The notes below the pieces were generated by a model that was not told the origin of the DNA, made no database searches, and saw only the letters and a program-made list of their open reading frames with translations. From Ligustrum vulgare (Eukaryota > Streptophyta > Magnoliopsida > Lamiales > Oleaceae): a stretch of 64,000 nucleotides of DNA. Made by a program: the position numbers and the translations under genes. This document shows positions 37,601 through 50,650 of the stretch, in pieces; within the stretch, counting starts at the first letter, position 1; every line of letters starts with the position of its first letter. The stretch lies in the NCBI GenBank assembly GCA_963555705.1, contig OY743180.1, forward strand, positions 33,760,129-33,824,128. The letters are read 5' to 3'.

Positions 37601-40600
37601 TTAATTAATATACGTTTTTAAAGTTTTTTCTTTTTATTTTCTAGTTCTAAATATAAATATTTTTCAAGTATATATAATCAAAAACTCTTCAATTTCTCAC
37701 TAAAAAATCTTTTAAATAAAATAAAAAACACTGTTATAATTTGTGATTTCTGATACTTTCTTCAATAAAAGGGAGAAAAAAAATGAGGACTTCTTGAATT
37801 AATTTTTTTCATTCACATGACAATTTTTTTTTTTTTTTAAATGAAACAATTCTTCTAAGAGGCCTTAAAGGGAGAATGTTTTTTAATATATTACCCTCAA
37901 AACTTTTTCTTTTTAATAAATTCGTATTAACCGTTAGTTTTAATTAATATACATTTTTCAATATTTATTTATTTTTATTTTCTTATTCTAAATAAAAGTA
38001 TTTTTCAAATATATATAATCTAAACTCTTCAATTTCTAGTTGAAAAGACTTTTAAATAAAATAAACAACTCTGTTATAATTTGTGATTTCTGATACTTTC
38101 TTCAATCAAAGGGAGAAAAAAAATGAGGACTTCTTGAATTAATTTTTTTCATTCGTATAACAATTTTTTTTAAATGAAACAATTCTTCTAAGAGGCCTTA
38201 AAGGGAGAATGTTTTTTAATATAGTACCCTCAAACCTTTTTCCGAGTATTTTACCATCGCATCTTTTTAATAAATTCGTATTAACCGTTAGTTTTAATTA
38301 ATATACGTTTTTAAAGTTTTTTCTTTTTATTTACTAGTTCTAAATATAAATATTTTTCAAGTATATATAATCAAAAACTCTTCAATTTCTCACTAAAAAA
38401 TCTTTTAAATAAAACAAAAAACACTGTTATAATTTGTGATTTCTGATACTTTCTTCAATCAAAGGGAGAAAAAAAATGAGGACTTCTTGAATTAATTTTT
38501 TTCATTCACATGACAATTTTTTTTTTTTAAATGAAACAATTCTTCTAAGAGGCCTTAAAGGGAGAATGTTTTTTAATATAGTACCCTCAAACCTTTTTCC
38601 GAGTATTTTACCATCGCATCTTTTTAATAAATTCGTATTAACCGTTAGTTTTAATTAATATACGTTTTTAAAGTTTTTTCTTTTTATTTTCTAGTTCTAA
38701 ATATAAATATTTTTCAAGTATATATAATCAAAAACTCTTCAATTTCTCACTAAAAAATCTTTTAAATAAAATAAAAAACACTGTTATAATTTGTGATTTC
38801 TGATACTTTCTTCAATCAAATGGAGAAAAAAAATGAGGACTTCTTGAATTAATTTTTTTCATTCATATGACAATTTTTTTTTTTAAATGAAACAATTCTT
38901 CTAAGAGGCCTTAAAGGGAGAATGTATTTTAATATAGTACCCTCAAACCTTTTTCCGAGTATTTTACCATAGCATCTTTTTAATAAATTCGTATTAACCG
39001 TTAGTTTTAATTAATATACGTTTTTAAAGTTTTTTCTTTTTATTTTCTAGTTCTAAATATAAATATTTTTCAAGTATATATAATCAAAAACTCTTCAATT
39101 TCTCACTAAAAAATCTTTTAAATAAAATAAAAAACACTGTTATAATTTGTGATTTCTGATACTTTCTTCAATAAAAGGGAGAAAAAAAATGAGGACTTCT
39201 TGAATTAATTTTTTTCATTCACATGACAATTTTTTTTTTTTTTTAAATGAAACAATTCTTCTAAGAGGCCTTAAAGGGAGAATGTTTTTTAATATAGTAC
39301 CCTCAAACCTTTTTCCGAGTATTTTACCATCACATCTTTTTAATAAATTCGTATTAACCGTTAGTTTTAATTAATATACGTTTTTAAAGTTTTTTCTTTT
39401 TATTTTCTAGTTCTAAATATAAATATTTTTCAAGTATATATAATCAAAAACTCTTCAATTTCTCACTAAAAAATCTTTTAAATAAAATAAAAAACACTGT
39501 TATAATTTGTGATTTCTGATACTTTCTTCAATCAAATGGAGAAAAAAAATGAGGACTTCTTGAATTAATTTTTTTCATTCCTATGACAATTTTTTTTTTT
39601 AAATGAAACAATTCTTCTAAGAGGCCTTAAAGGGAGAATGTATTTTAATATAGTACCCTCAAACCTTTTTCCGAGTATTTTACCATAGCATCTTTTTAAT
39701 AAATTCGTATTAACCGTTAGTTTTAATTAATATACGTTTTTAAAGTTTTTTCTTTTTATTTTCTAGTTCTAAATATAAATATTTTTCAAGTATATATAAT
39801 CAAAAACTCTTCAATTTCTCACTAAAAAATCTTTTAAATAAAATAAAAAACACTGTTATAATTTGTGATTTCTGATACTTTCTTCAATAAAAGGGAGAAA
39901 AAAAATGAGGACTTCTTGAATTAATTTTTTTCATTCACATGACAATTTTTTTTTTTTTTAAATGAAACAATTCTTCTAAGAGGCCTTAAAGGGAGAATGT
40001 TTTTTAATATATTACCCTCAAAACTTTTTCTTTTTAATAAATTCGTATTAACCGTTAGTTTTAATTAATATACATTTTTCAATATTTATTTATTTTTATT
40101 TTCTTATTCTAAATAAAAGTATTTTTCAAATATATATAATCTAAACTCTTCAATTTCTAGTTGAAAAGACTTTTAAATAAAATAAACAACTCTGTTATAA
40201 TTTGTGATTTCTGATACTTTCTTCAATCAAAGGGAGAAAAAAAATGAGGACTTCTTGAATTAATTTTTTTCATTCGTATAACAATTTTTTTTTAAATGAA
40301 ACAATTCTTCTAAGAGGCCTTAAAGGGAGAATGTTTTTTAATATAGTACCCTCAAACCTTTTTCCGAGTATTTTACCATCGCATCTTTTTAATAAATTCG
40401 TATTAACCGTTAGTTTTAATTAATATACGTTTTTAAAGTTTTTTCTTTTTATTTACTAGTTCTAAATATAAATATTTTTCAAGTATATATAATCAAAAAC
40501 TCTTCAATTTCTCACTAAAAAATCTTTTAAATAAAACAAAAAACACTGTTATAATTTGTGATTTCTGATACTTTCTTCAATCAAAGGGAGAAAAAAAATG

Positions 40601-41316
40601 AGGACTTCTTGAATTAATTTTTTTCATTCACATGACAATTTTTTTTTTTTTTAAATGAAACAATTCTTCTAAGAGGCCTTAAAGGGAGAATGTTTTTTAA
40701 TATAGTACCCTCAAACCTTTTTCCGAGTATTTTACCATCGCATCTTTTTAATAAATTCGTATTAACCGTTAGTTTTAATTAATATACGTTTTTAAAGTTT
40801 TTTCTTTTTATTTTCTAGTTCTAAATATAAATATTTTTCAAGTATATATAATCAAAAACTCTTCAATTTCTCACTAAAAAATCTTTTAAATAAAATAAAA
40901 AACACTGTTATAATTTGTGATTTCTGATACTTTCTTCAATCAAATGGAGAAAAAAAATGAGGACTTCTTGAATTAATTTTTTTCATTCACATGACAATTT
41001 TTTTTTTTTTTTAAATGAAACAATTCTTCTAAGAGGCCTTAAAGGGAGAATGTTTTTTAATATAGTACCCTCAAACCTTTTTCCGAGTATTTTACCATAG
41101 CATCTTTTTAATAAATTCGTATTAACCGTTAGTTTTAATTAATATACGTTTTTAAAGTTTTTTCTTTTTATTTTCTAGTTCTAAATATAAATATTTTTCA
41201 AGTATATATAATCAAAAACTCTTCAATTTCTCACTAAAAAATCTTTTAAATAAAATAAAAAACACTGTTATAATTTGTGATTTCTGATACTTTCTTCAAT
41301 AAAAGGGAGAAAAAAA
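34609..41316 (+). repeat. Block III super-repeat copy 1 (19 monomers, 6,708 bp)
   Basis: Four sub-units, each starting with P and Q. 34609-36017: P Q R K' (4 monomers). 36018-37782: P Q R S* K* (5). 37783-39904: P Q R K P'' K' (6). 39905-41316: P Q R plus an R/K hybrid (4). Monomer spacings are 340,354,359,356 | 339,354,359,357,356 | 340,353,357,356,360,356 | 339,354,359,360. K' has TTCCTATGAC; S* has a class A head and class B tail (TCGTTGAAATTTTTTTTAAG); K* has ACCCTAAAACC. The order recurs in the next copy, so this is a higher-order repeat of higher-order repeats. Confidence 0.88.
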
Positions 41317-44300
41317 ATGAGGACTTCTTGAATTAATTTTTTTCATTCACATGACAATTTTTTTTTTTTTTTAAATGAAACAATTCTTCTAAGAGGCCTT
41401 AAAGGGAGAATGTTTTTTAATATATTACCCTCAAAACTTTTTCTTTTTAATAAATTCGTATTAACCGTTAGTTTTAATTAATATACATTTTTCAATATTT
41501 ATTTATTTTTATTTTCTTATTCTAAATAAAAGTATTTTTCAAATATATATAATCTAAACTCTTCAATTTCTAGTTGAAAAGACTTTTAAATAAAATAAAC
41601 AACTCTGTTATAATTTGTGATTTCTGATACTTTCTTCAATCAAAGGGAGAAAAAAAATGAGGACTTCTTGAATTAATTTTTTTCATTCGTATAACAATTT
41701 TTTTTTAAATGAAACAATTCTTCTAAGAGGCCTTAAAGGGAGAATGTTTTTTAATATAGTACCCTCAAACCTTTTTCCGAGTATTTTACCATCGCATCTT
41801 TTTAATAAATTCGTATTAACCGTTAGTTTTAATTAATATACGTTTTTAAAGTTTTTTCTTTTTATTTACTAGTTCTAAATATAAATATTTTTCAAGTATA
41901 TATAATCAAAAACTCTTCAATTTCTCACTAAAAAATCTTTTAAATAAAACAAAAAACACTGTTATAATTTGTGATTTCTGATACTTTCTTCAATCAAAGG
42001 GAGAAAAAAAATGAGGACTTCTTGAATTAATTTTTTTCATTCACATGACAATTTTTTTTTTTTTTAAATGAAACAATTCTTCTAAGAGGCCTTAAAGGGA
42101 GAATGTTTTTTAATATAGTACCCTCAAACCTTTTTCCGAGTATTTTACCATCGCATCTTTTTAATAAATTCGTATTAACCGTTAGTTTTAATTAATATAC
42201 GTTTTTAAAGTTTTTTCTTTTTATTTTCTAGTTCTAAATATAAATATTTTTCAAGTATATATAATCAAAAACTCTTCAATTTCTCACTAAAAAATCTTTT
42301 AAATAAAATAAAAAACACTGTTATAATTTGTGATTTCTGATACTTTCTTCAATCAAATGGAGAAAAAAAATGAGGACTTCTTGAATTAATTTTTTTCATT
42401 CCTATGACAATTTTTTTTTTTAAATGAAACAATTCTTCTAAGAGGCCTTAAAGGGAGAATGTATTTTAATATAGTACCCTCAAACCTTTTTCCGAGTATT
42501 TTACCATAGCATCTTTTTAATAAATTCGTATTAACCGTTAGTTTTAATTAATATACGTTTTTAAAGTTTTTTCTTTTTATTTTCTAGTTCTAAATATAAA
42601 TATTTTTCAAGTATATATAATCAAAAACTCTTCAATTTCTCACTAAAAAATCTTTTAAATAAAATAAAAAACACTGTTATAATTTGTGATTTCTGATACT
42701 TTCTTCAATAAAAGGGAGAAAAAAAATGAGGACTTCTTGAATTAATTTTTTTCATTCACATGACAATTTTTTTTTTTTTTAAATGAAACAATTCTTCTAA
42801 GAGGCCTTAAAGGGAGAATGTTTTTTAATATATTACCCTCAAAACTTTTTCTTTTTAATAAATTCGTATTAACCGTTAGTTTTAATTAATATACATTTTT
42901 CAATATTTATTTATTTTTATTTTCTTATTCTAAATAAAAGTATTTTTCAAATATATATAATCTAAACTCTTCAATTTCTAGTTGAAAAGACTTTTAAATA
43001 AAATAAACAACTCTGTTATAATTTGTGATTTCTGATACTTTCTTCAATCAAAGGGAGAAAAAAAATGAGGACTTCTTGAATTAATTTTTTTCATTCGTAT
43101 AACAATTTTTTTTTAAATGAAACAATTCTTCTAAGAGGCCTTAAAGGGAGAATGTTTTTTAATATAGTACCCTCAAACCTTTTTCCGAGTATTTTACCAT
43201 CGCATCTTTTTAATAAATTCGTATTAACCGTTAGTTTTAATTAATATACGTTTTTAAAGTTTTTTCTTTTTATTTACTAGTTCTAAATATAAATATTTTT
43301 CAAGTATATATAATCAAAAACTCTTCAATTTCTCACTAAAAAATCTTTTAAATAAAACAAAAAACACTGTTATAATTTGTGATTTCTGATACTTTCTTCA
43401 ATCAAAGGGAGAAAAAAAATGAGGACTTCTTGAATTAATTTTTTTCATTCACATGACAATTTTTTTTTTTTTTAAATGAAACAATTCTTCTAAGAGGCCT
43501 TAAAGGGAGAATGTTTTTTAATATAGTACACTCAAACCTTTTTCCGAGTATTTTACCATCGCATCTTTTTAATAAATTCGTATTAACCGTTAGTTTTAAT
43601 TAATATACGTTTTTAAAGTTTTTTCTTTTTATTTTCTAGTTCTAAATATAAATATTTTTCAAGTATATATAATCAAAAACTCTTCAATTTCTCACTAAAA
43701 AATCTTTTAAATAAAATAAAAAACACTGTTATAATTTGTGATTTCTGATACTTTCTTCAATCAAATGGAGAAAAAAAATGAGGACTTCTTGAATTAATTT
43801 TTTTCATTCATATGACAATTTTTTTTTTTTAATTTAACAATTCTTCTAAGAGGCCTTAAAGGGAGAATGTTTTTTAATATAGTACCCTCAAACCTTTTTC
43901 CGAGTATTTTACCATCACATCTTTTTAATAAATTCGTATTAACCGTTAGTTTTAATTAATATACATTTTTCAATATTTATTTATTTTTATTTTCTTATTC
44001 TAAATAAAAGTATTTTTCAAATATATATAATCTAAACTCTTCAATTTCTCGTTGAAATTTTTTTTAAGTAAAATAAAAAACACTGTTATAATTTGTGATT
44101 TCTGATACTTTCTTCAATCAAAGGGAGAAAAAAAATGAGGACTTCTTGAATTAATTTTTTTCATTCATATGACAATTTTTTTTTTTAAATGAAACAATTC
44201 TTCTAAGAGGCCTTAAAGGGAGAATGTATTTTAATATAGTACCCTAAAACCTTTTTCCGAGTATTTTACCATAGCATCTTTTTAATAAATTCGTATTAAC

Positions 44301-47300
44301 CGTTAGTTTTAATTAATATACGTTTTTAAAGTTTTTTCTTTTTATTTTCTAGTTCTAAATATAAATATTTTTCAAGTATATATAATCAAAAACTCTTCAA
44401 TTTCTCACTAAAAAATCTTTTAAATAAAATAAAAAACACTGTTATAATTTGTGATTTCTGATACTTTCTTCAATAAAAGGGAGAAAAAAAATGAGGACTT
44501 CTTGAATTAATTTTTTTCATTCACATGACAATTTTTTTTTTTTTTTAAATGAAACAATTCTTCTAAGAGGCCTTAAAGGGAGAATGTTTTTTAATATATT
44601 ACCCTCAAAACTTTTTCTTTTTAATAAATTCGTATTAACCGTTAGTTTTAATTAATATACATTTTTCAATATTTATTTATTTTTATTTTCTTATTCTAAA
44701 TAAAAGTATTTTTCAAATATATATAATCTAAACTCTTCAATTTCTAGTTGAAAAGACTTTTAAATAAAATAAACAACTCTGTTATAATTTGTGATTTCTG
44801 ATACTTTCTTCAATCAAAGGGAGAAAAAAAATGAGGACTTCTTGAATTAATTTTTTTCATTCGTATAACAATTTTTTTTAAATGAAACAATTCTTCTAAG
44901 AGGCCTTAAAGGGAGAATGTTTTTTAATATAGTACCCTCAAACCTTTTTCCGAGTATTTTACCATCGCATCTTTTTAATAAATTCGTATTAACCGTTAGT
45001 TTTAATTAATATACGTTTTTAAAGTTTTTTCTTTTTATTTACTAGTTCTAAATATAAATATTTTTCAAGTATATATAATCAAAAACTCTTCAATTTCTCA
45101 CTAAAAAATCTTTTAAATAAAACAAAAAACACTGTTATAATTTGTGATTTCTGATACTTTCTTCAATCAAAGGGAGAAAAAAAATGAGGACTTCTTGAAT
45201 TAATTTTTTTCATTCACATGACAATTTTTTTTTTTTAAATGAAACAATTCTTCTAAGAGGCCTTAAAGGGAGAATGTTTTTTAATATAGTACCCTCAAAC
45301 CTTTTTCCGAGTATTTTACCATCGCATCTTTTTAATAAATTCGTATTAACCGTTAGTTTTAATTAATATACGTTTTTAAAGTTTTTTCTTTTTATTTTCT
45401 AGTTCTAAATATAAATATTTTTCAAGTATATATAATCAAAAACTCTTCAATTTCTCACTAAAAAATCTTTTAAATAAAATAAAAAACACTGTTATAATTT
45501 GTGATTTCTGATACTTTCTTCAATCAAATGGAGAAAAAAAATGAGGACTTCTTGAATTAATTTTTTTCATTCATATGACAATTTTTTTTTTTAAATGAAA
45601 CAATTCTTCTAAGAGGCCTTAAAGGGAGAATGTATTTTAATATAGTACCCTCAAACCTTTTTCCGAGTATTTTACCATAGCATCTTTTTAATAAATTCGT
45701 ATTAACCGTTAGTTTTAATTAATATACGTTTTTAAAGTTTTTTCTTTTTATTTTCTAGTTCTAAATATAAATATTTTTCAAGTATATATAATCAAAAACT
45801 CTTCAATTTCTCACTAAAAAATCTTTTAAATAAAATAAAAAACACTGTTATAATTTGTGATTTCTGATACTTTCTTCAATAAAAGGGAGAAAAAAAATGA
45901 GGACTTCTTGAATTAATTTTTTTCATTCACATGACAATTTTTTTTTTTTTTAAATGAAACAATTCTTCTAAGAGGCCTTAAAGGGAGAATGTTTTTTAAT
46001 ATAGTACCCTCAAACCTTTTTCCGAGTATTTTACCATCACATCTTTTTAATAAATTCGTATTAACCGTTAGTTTTAATTAATATACGTTTTTAAAGTTTT
46101 TTCTTTTTATTTTCTAGTTCTAAATATAAATATTTTTCAAGTATATATAATCAAAAACTCTTCAATTTCTCACTAAAAAATCTTTTAAATAAAATAAAAA
46201 ACACTGTTATAATTTGTGATTTCTGATACTTTCTTCAATCAAATGGAGAAAAAAAATGAGGACTTCTTGAATTAATTTTTTTCATTCCTATGACAATTTT
46301 TTTTTTTAAATGAAACAATTCTTCTAAGAGGCCTTAAAGGGAGAATGTATTTTAATATAGTACCCTCAAACCTTTTTCCGAGTATTTTACCATAGCATCT
46401 TTTTAATAAATTCGTATTAACCGTTAGTTTTAATTAATATACGTTTTTAAAGTTTTTTCTTTTTATTTTCTAGTTCTAAATATAAATATTTTTCAAGTAT
46501 ATATAATCAAAAACTCTTCAATTTCTCACTAAAAAATCTTTTAAATAAAATAAAAAACACTGTTATAATTTGTGATTTCTGATACTTTCTTCAATAAAAG
46601 GGAGAAAAAAAATGAGGACTTCTTGAATTAATTTTTTTCATTCACATGACAATTTTTTTTTTTTTTAAATGAAACAATTCTTCTAAGAGGCCTTAAAGGG
46701 AGAATGTTTTTTAATATATTACCCTCAAAACTTTTTCTTTTTAATAAATTCGTATTAACCGTTAGTTTTAATTAATATACATTTTTCAATATTTATTTAT
46801 TTTTATTTTCTTATTCTAAATAAAAGTATTTTTCAAATATATATAATCTAAACTCTTCAATTTCTAGTTGAAAAGACTTTTAAATAAAATAAACAACTCT
46901 GTTATAATTTGTGATTTCTGATACTTTCTTCAATCAAAGGGAGAAAAAAAATGAGGACTTCTTGAATTAATTTTTTTCATTCGTATAACAATTTTTTTTT
47001 AAATGAAACAATTCTTCTAAGAGGCCTTAAAGGGAGAATGTTTTTTAATATAGTACCCTCAAACCTTTTTCCGAGTATTTTACCATCGCATCTTTTTAAT
47101 AAATTCGTATTAACCGTTAGTTTTAATTAATATACGTTTTTAAAGTTTTTTCTTTTTATTTACTAGTTCTAAATATAAATATTTTTCAAGTATATATAAT
47201 CAAAAACTCTTCAATTTCTCACTAAAAAATCTTTTAAATAAAACAAAAAACACTGTTATAATTTGTGATTTCTGATACTTTCTTCAATCAAAGGGAGAAA

Positions 47301-48019
47301 AAAAATGAGGACTTCTTGAATTAATTTTTTTCATTCACATGACAATTTTTTTTTTTTTTAAATGAAACAATTCTTCTAAGAGGCCTTAAAGGGAGAATGT
47401 TTTTTAATATAGTACCCTCAAACCTTTTTCCGAGTATTTTACCATCGCATCTTTTTAATAAATTCGTATTAACCGTTAGTTTTAATTAATATACGTTTTT
47501 AAAGTTTTTTCTTTTTATTTTCTAGTTCTAAATATAAATATTTTTCAAGTATATATAATCAAAAACTCTTCAATTTCTCACTAAAAAATCTTTTAAATAA
47601 AATAAAAAACACTGTTATAATTTGTGATTTCTGATACTTTCTTCAATCAAATGGAGAAAAAAAATGAGGACTTCTTGAATTAATTTTTTTCATTCATATG
47701 ACAATTTTTTTTTTTTAATTTAACAATTCTTCTAAGAGGCCTTAAAGGGAGAATGTTTTTTAATATAGTACCCTCAAACCTTTTTCCGAGTATTTTACCA
47801 TCACATCTTTTTAATAAATTCGTATTAACCGTTAGTTTTAATTAATATACGTTTTTAAAGTTTTTTCTTTTTATTTTCTAGTTCTAAATATAAATATTTT
47901 TCAAGTATATATAATCAAAAACTCTTCAATTTCTCACTAAAAAATCTTTTAAATAAAATAAAAAACACTGTTATAATTTGTGATTTCTGATACTTTCTTC
48001 AATAAAAGGGAGAAAAAAA
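41317..48019 (+). repeat. Block III super-repeat copy 2 (19 monomers, 6,703 bp)
   Basis: Sub-units 41317-42725 (P Q R K'), 42726-44490 (P Q R S* K*), 44491-46611 (P Q R K P'' K'), 46612-48019 (P Q R S). Spacings are 340,354,359,356 | 339,354,359,357,356 | 340,353,357,356,359,356 | 339,354,359,356, so they match copy 1 in 17 of 19 positions and differ by 1 and 4 bp in the other two. The last monomer is a standard S (AATTTAACAATTC) where copy 1 has an R/K hybrid at 40957. The private ACCCTAAAACC mark of K* (near 37,535) recurs near 44,243. Confidence 0.88.
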
Positions 48020-48359
48020 ATGAGGACTTCTTGAATTAATTTTTTTCATTCACATGACAATTTTTTTTTTTTTTTAAATGAAACAATTCTTCTAAGAGGC
48101 CTTAAAGGGAGAATGTTTTTTAATATATTACCCTCAAAACTTTTTCTTTTTAATAAATTCGTATTAACCGTTAGTTTTAATTAATATACATTTTTCAATA
48201 TTTATTTATTTTTATTTTCTTATTCTAAATAAAAGTATTTTTCAAATATATATAATCTAAACTCTTCAATTTCTAGTTGAAAAGACTTTTAAATAAAATA
48301 AACAACTCTGTTATAATTTGTGATTTCTGATACTTTCTTCAATCAAAGGGAGAAAAAAA

Positions 48360-48860
48360 ATGAGGACTTCTTGAATTAATTTTTTTCATTCGTATAACAA
48401 TTTTTTTTTAAATGAAACAATTCTTCTAAGAGGCCTTAAAGGGAGAATGTTTTTTAATATAGTACCCTCAAACCTTTTTCCGAGTATTTTACCATCGCAT
48501 CTTTTTAATAAATTCGTATTAACCGTTAGTTTTAATTAATATACGTTTTTAAAGTTTTTTCTTTTTATTTACTAGTTCTAAATATAAATATTTTTCAAGT
48601 ATATATAATCAAAAACTCTTCAATTTCCGAGTATTTTACCATCACATCTTTTTAATAAATTCGTATTAACCGTTAGTTTTAATTAATATACGTTTTTAAA
48701 GTTTTTTCTTTTTATTTTCTAGTTCTAAATATAAATATTTTTCAAGTATATATAATCAAAAACACTTCAATTTCTCACTAAAAAATCTTTTAAATAAAAT
48801 AAAAAACACTGTTATAATTTGTGATTTCTGATACTTTCTTCAATCAAATGGAGAAAAAAA
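48360..48860 (+). repeat. Fused monomer of 501 bp
   Basis: It consists of bases 1-267 of a Q monomer (through TTTACTAGTTC to CTCTTCAATTT) joined to the last 234 bases of an S-type monomer (from CCGAG through CATCACATC). The arithmetic fits: in S at 47664 CCGAG lies at offset 122 and leaves 234 of 356 bp, and 267 + 234 = 501. It is the only unit in the window whose length is not near 335-360 bp. Confidence 0.88.
48624..48627 (+). other. Out-of-register recombination joint with TTTC microhomology
   Basis: At CAATTTCCGAG the left parent reads CAATTTCTCAC and the right parent TTTTTCCGAG. The four bases TTTC are common to both, so the joint lies within them. All other exchanges I can recognise in the window join equivalent monomer positions; this one joins offset 267 to offset 122. 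It fits microhomology-mediated end joining or replication template switching rather than homologous exchange. Confidence 0.75.
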
Positions 48861-50650
48861 ATGAGGACTTCTTGAATTAATTTTTTTCATTCACATGACA
48901 ATTTTTTTTTTTTTAAATGAAACAATTCTTCTAAGAGGCCTTAAAGGGAGAATGTTTTTTAATATAGTACCCTCAAACCTTTTTCCGAGTATTTTACCAT
49001 CGCATCTTTTTAATAAATTCGTATTAACCGTTAGTTTTAATTAATATACGTTTTTAAAGTTTTTTCTTTTTATTTTCTAGTTCTAAATATAAATATTTTT
49101 CAAGTATATATAATCAAAAACACTTCAATTTCTCACTAAAAAATCTTTTAAATAAAATAAAAAACACTGTTATAATTTGTGATTTCTGATACTTTCTTCA
49201 ATCAAATGGAGAAAAAAAATGAGGACTTCTTGAATTAATTTTTTTCATTCATATGACAATTTTTTTTTTTTAATTTAACAATTCTTCTAAGAGGCCTTAA
49301 AGGGAGAATGTTTTTTAATATAGTACCCTCAAACCTTTTTCCGAGTATTTTACCATCACATCTTTTTAATAAATTCGTATTAACCGTTAGTTTTAATTAA
49401 TATACGTTTTTAAAGTTTTTTCTTTTTATTTACTAGTTCTAAATATAAATATTTTTCAAGTATATATAATCAAAAACTCTTCAATTTCTCACTAAAAAAT
49501 CTTTTAAATAAAACAAAAAACACTGTTATAATTTGTGATTTCTGATACTTTCTTCAATCAAAGGGAGAAAAAAAATGAGGACTTCTTGAATTAATTTTTT
49601 TCATTCACATGACAAATTTTTTTTTTTTTTAAATGAAACAATTCTTCTAAGAGGCCTTAAAGGGAGAATGTTTTTTAATATAGTACCCTCAAACCTTTTT
49701 CCGAGTATTTTACCATCGCATCTTTTTAATAAATTCGTATTAACCGTTAGTTTTAATTAATATACGTTTTTAAAGTTTTTTCTTTTTATTTTCTAGTTCT
49801 AAATATAAATATTTTTCAAGTATATATAATCAAAAACTCTTCAATTTCTCACTAAAAAATCTTTTAAATAAAATAAAAAACACTGTTATAATTTGTGATT
49901 TCTGATACTTTCTTCAATCAAATGGAGAAAAAAAATGAGGACTTCTTGAATTAATTTTTTTCATTCATATGACAATTTTTTTTTTTAAATGAAACAATTC
50001 TTCTAAGAGGCCTTAAAGGGAGAATGTATTTTAATATAGTACCCTCAAACCTTTTTCCGAGTATTTTACCATAGCATCTTTTTAATAAATTCGTATTAAC
50101 CGTTAGTTTTAATTAATATACGTTTTTAAAGTTTTTTCTTTTTATTTTCTAGTTCTAAATATAAATATTTTTCAAGTATATATAATCAAAAACTCTTCAA
50201 TTTCTCACTAAAAAATCTTTTAAATAAAATAAAAAACACTGTTATAATTTGTGATTTCTGATACTTTCTTCAATAAAAGGGAGAAAAAAAATGAGGACTT
50301 CTTGAATTAATTTTTTTCATTCACATGACAATTTTTTTTTTTTTTTAAATGAAACAATTCTTCTAAGAGGCCTTAAAGGGAGAATGTTTTTTAATATAGT
50401 ACCCTCAAACCTTTTTCCGAGTATTTTACCATAGCATCTTTTTAATAAATTCGTATTAACCGTTAGTTTTAATTAATATACGTTTTTAAAGTTTTTTCTT
50501 TTTATTTTCTAGTTCTAAATATAAATATTTTTCAAGTATATATAATCAAAAACTCTTCAATTTCTCACTAAAAAATCTTTTAAATAAAATAAAAAACACT
50601 GTTATAATTTGTGATTTCTGATACTTTCTTCAATAAAAGGGAGAAAAAAA

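Larger units (their letters stand above)
48020..50650 (+). repeat. Disrupted stretch between super-repeat copies
   Basis: Starts: 48020 P, 48360 Q fused to S (501 bp), 48861 (S-type lead-in CAAATGGAG, R-type body), 49219 (S head, Q tail with the SpeI mark and AAATAAAAC), 49575 R, 49935 K, 50291 P''-like with CATAGCATC. The variant AACACTTCAATTTC occurs near 48,761 and 49,120, and I did not see it elsewhere, so two neighbouring monomers here share a local duplication. Regular order resumes with P at 50651. This is the most rearranged part of block III. Confidence 0.78.

Noticed and set aside
41317..48019. Assembly duplication as the explanation for the near-identical super-repeats
   Set aside because: Copies 1 and 2 differ at their last monomer (40957 hybrid versus 47664 S) and in small variants such as GTACACTCAAACC near 43,530, so they are distinct sequences. 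Read depth would still be needed to settle copy number.
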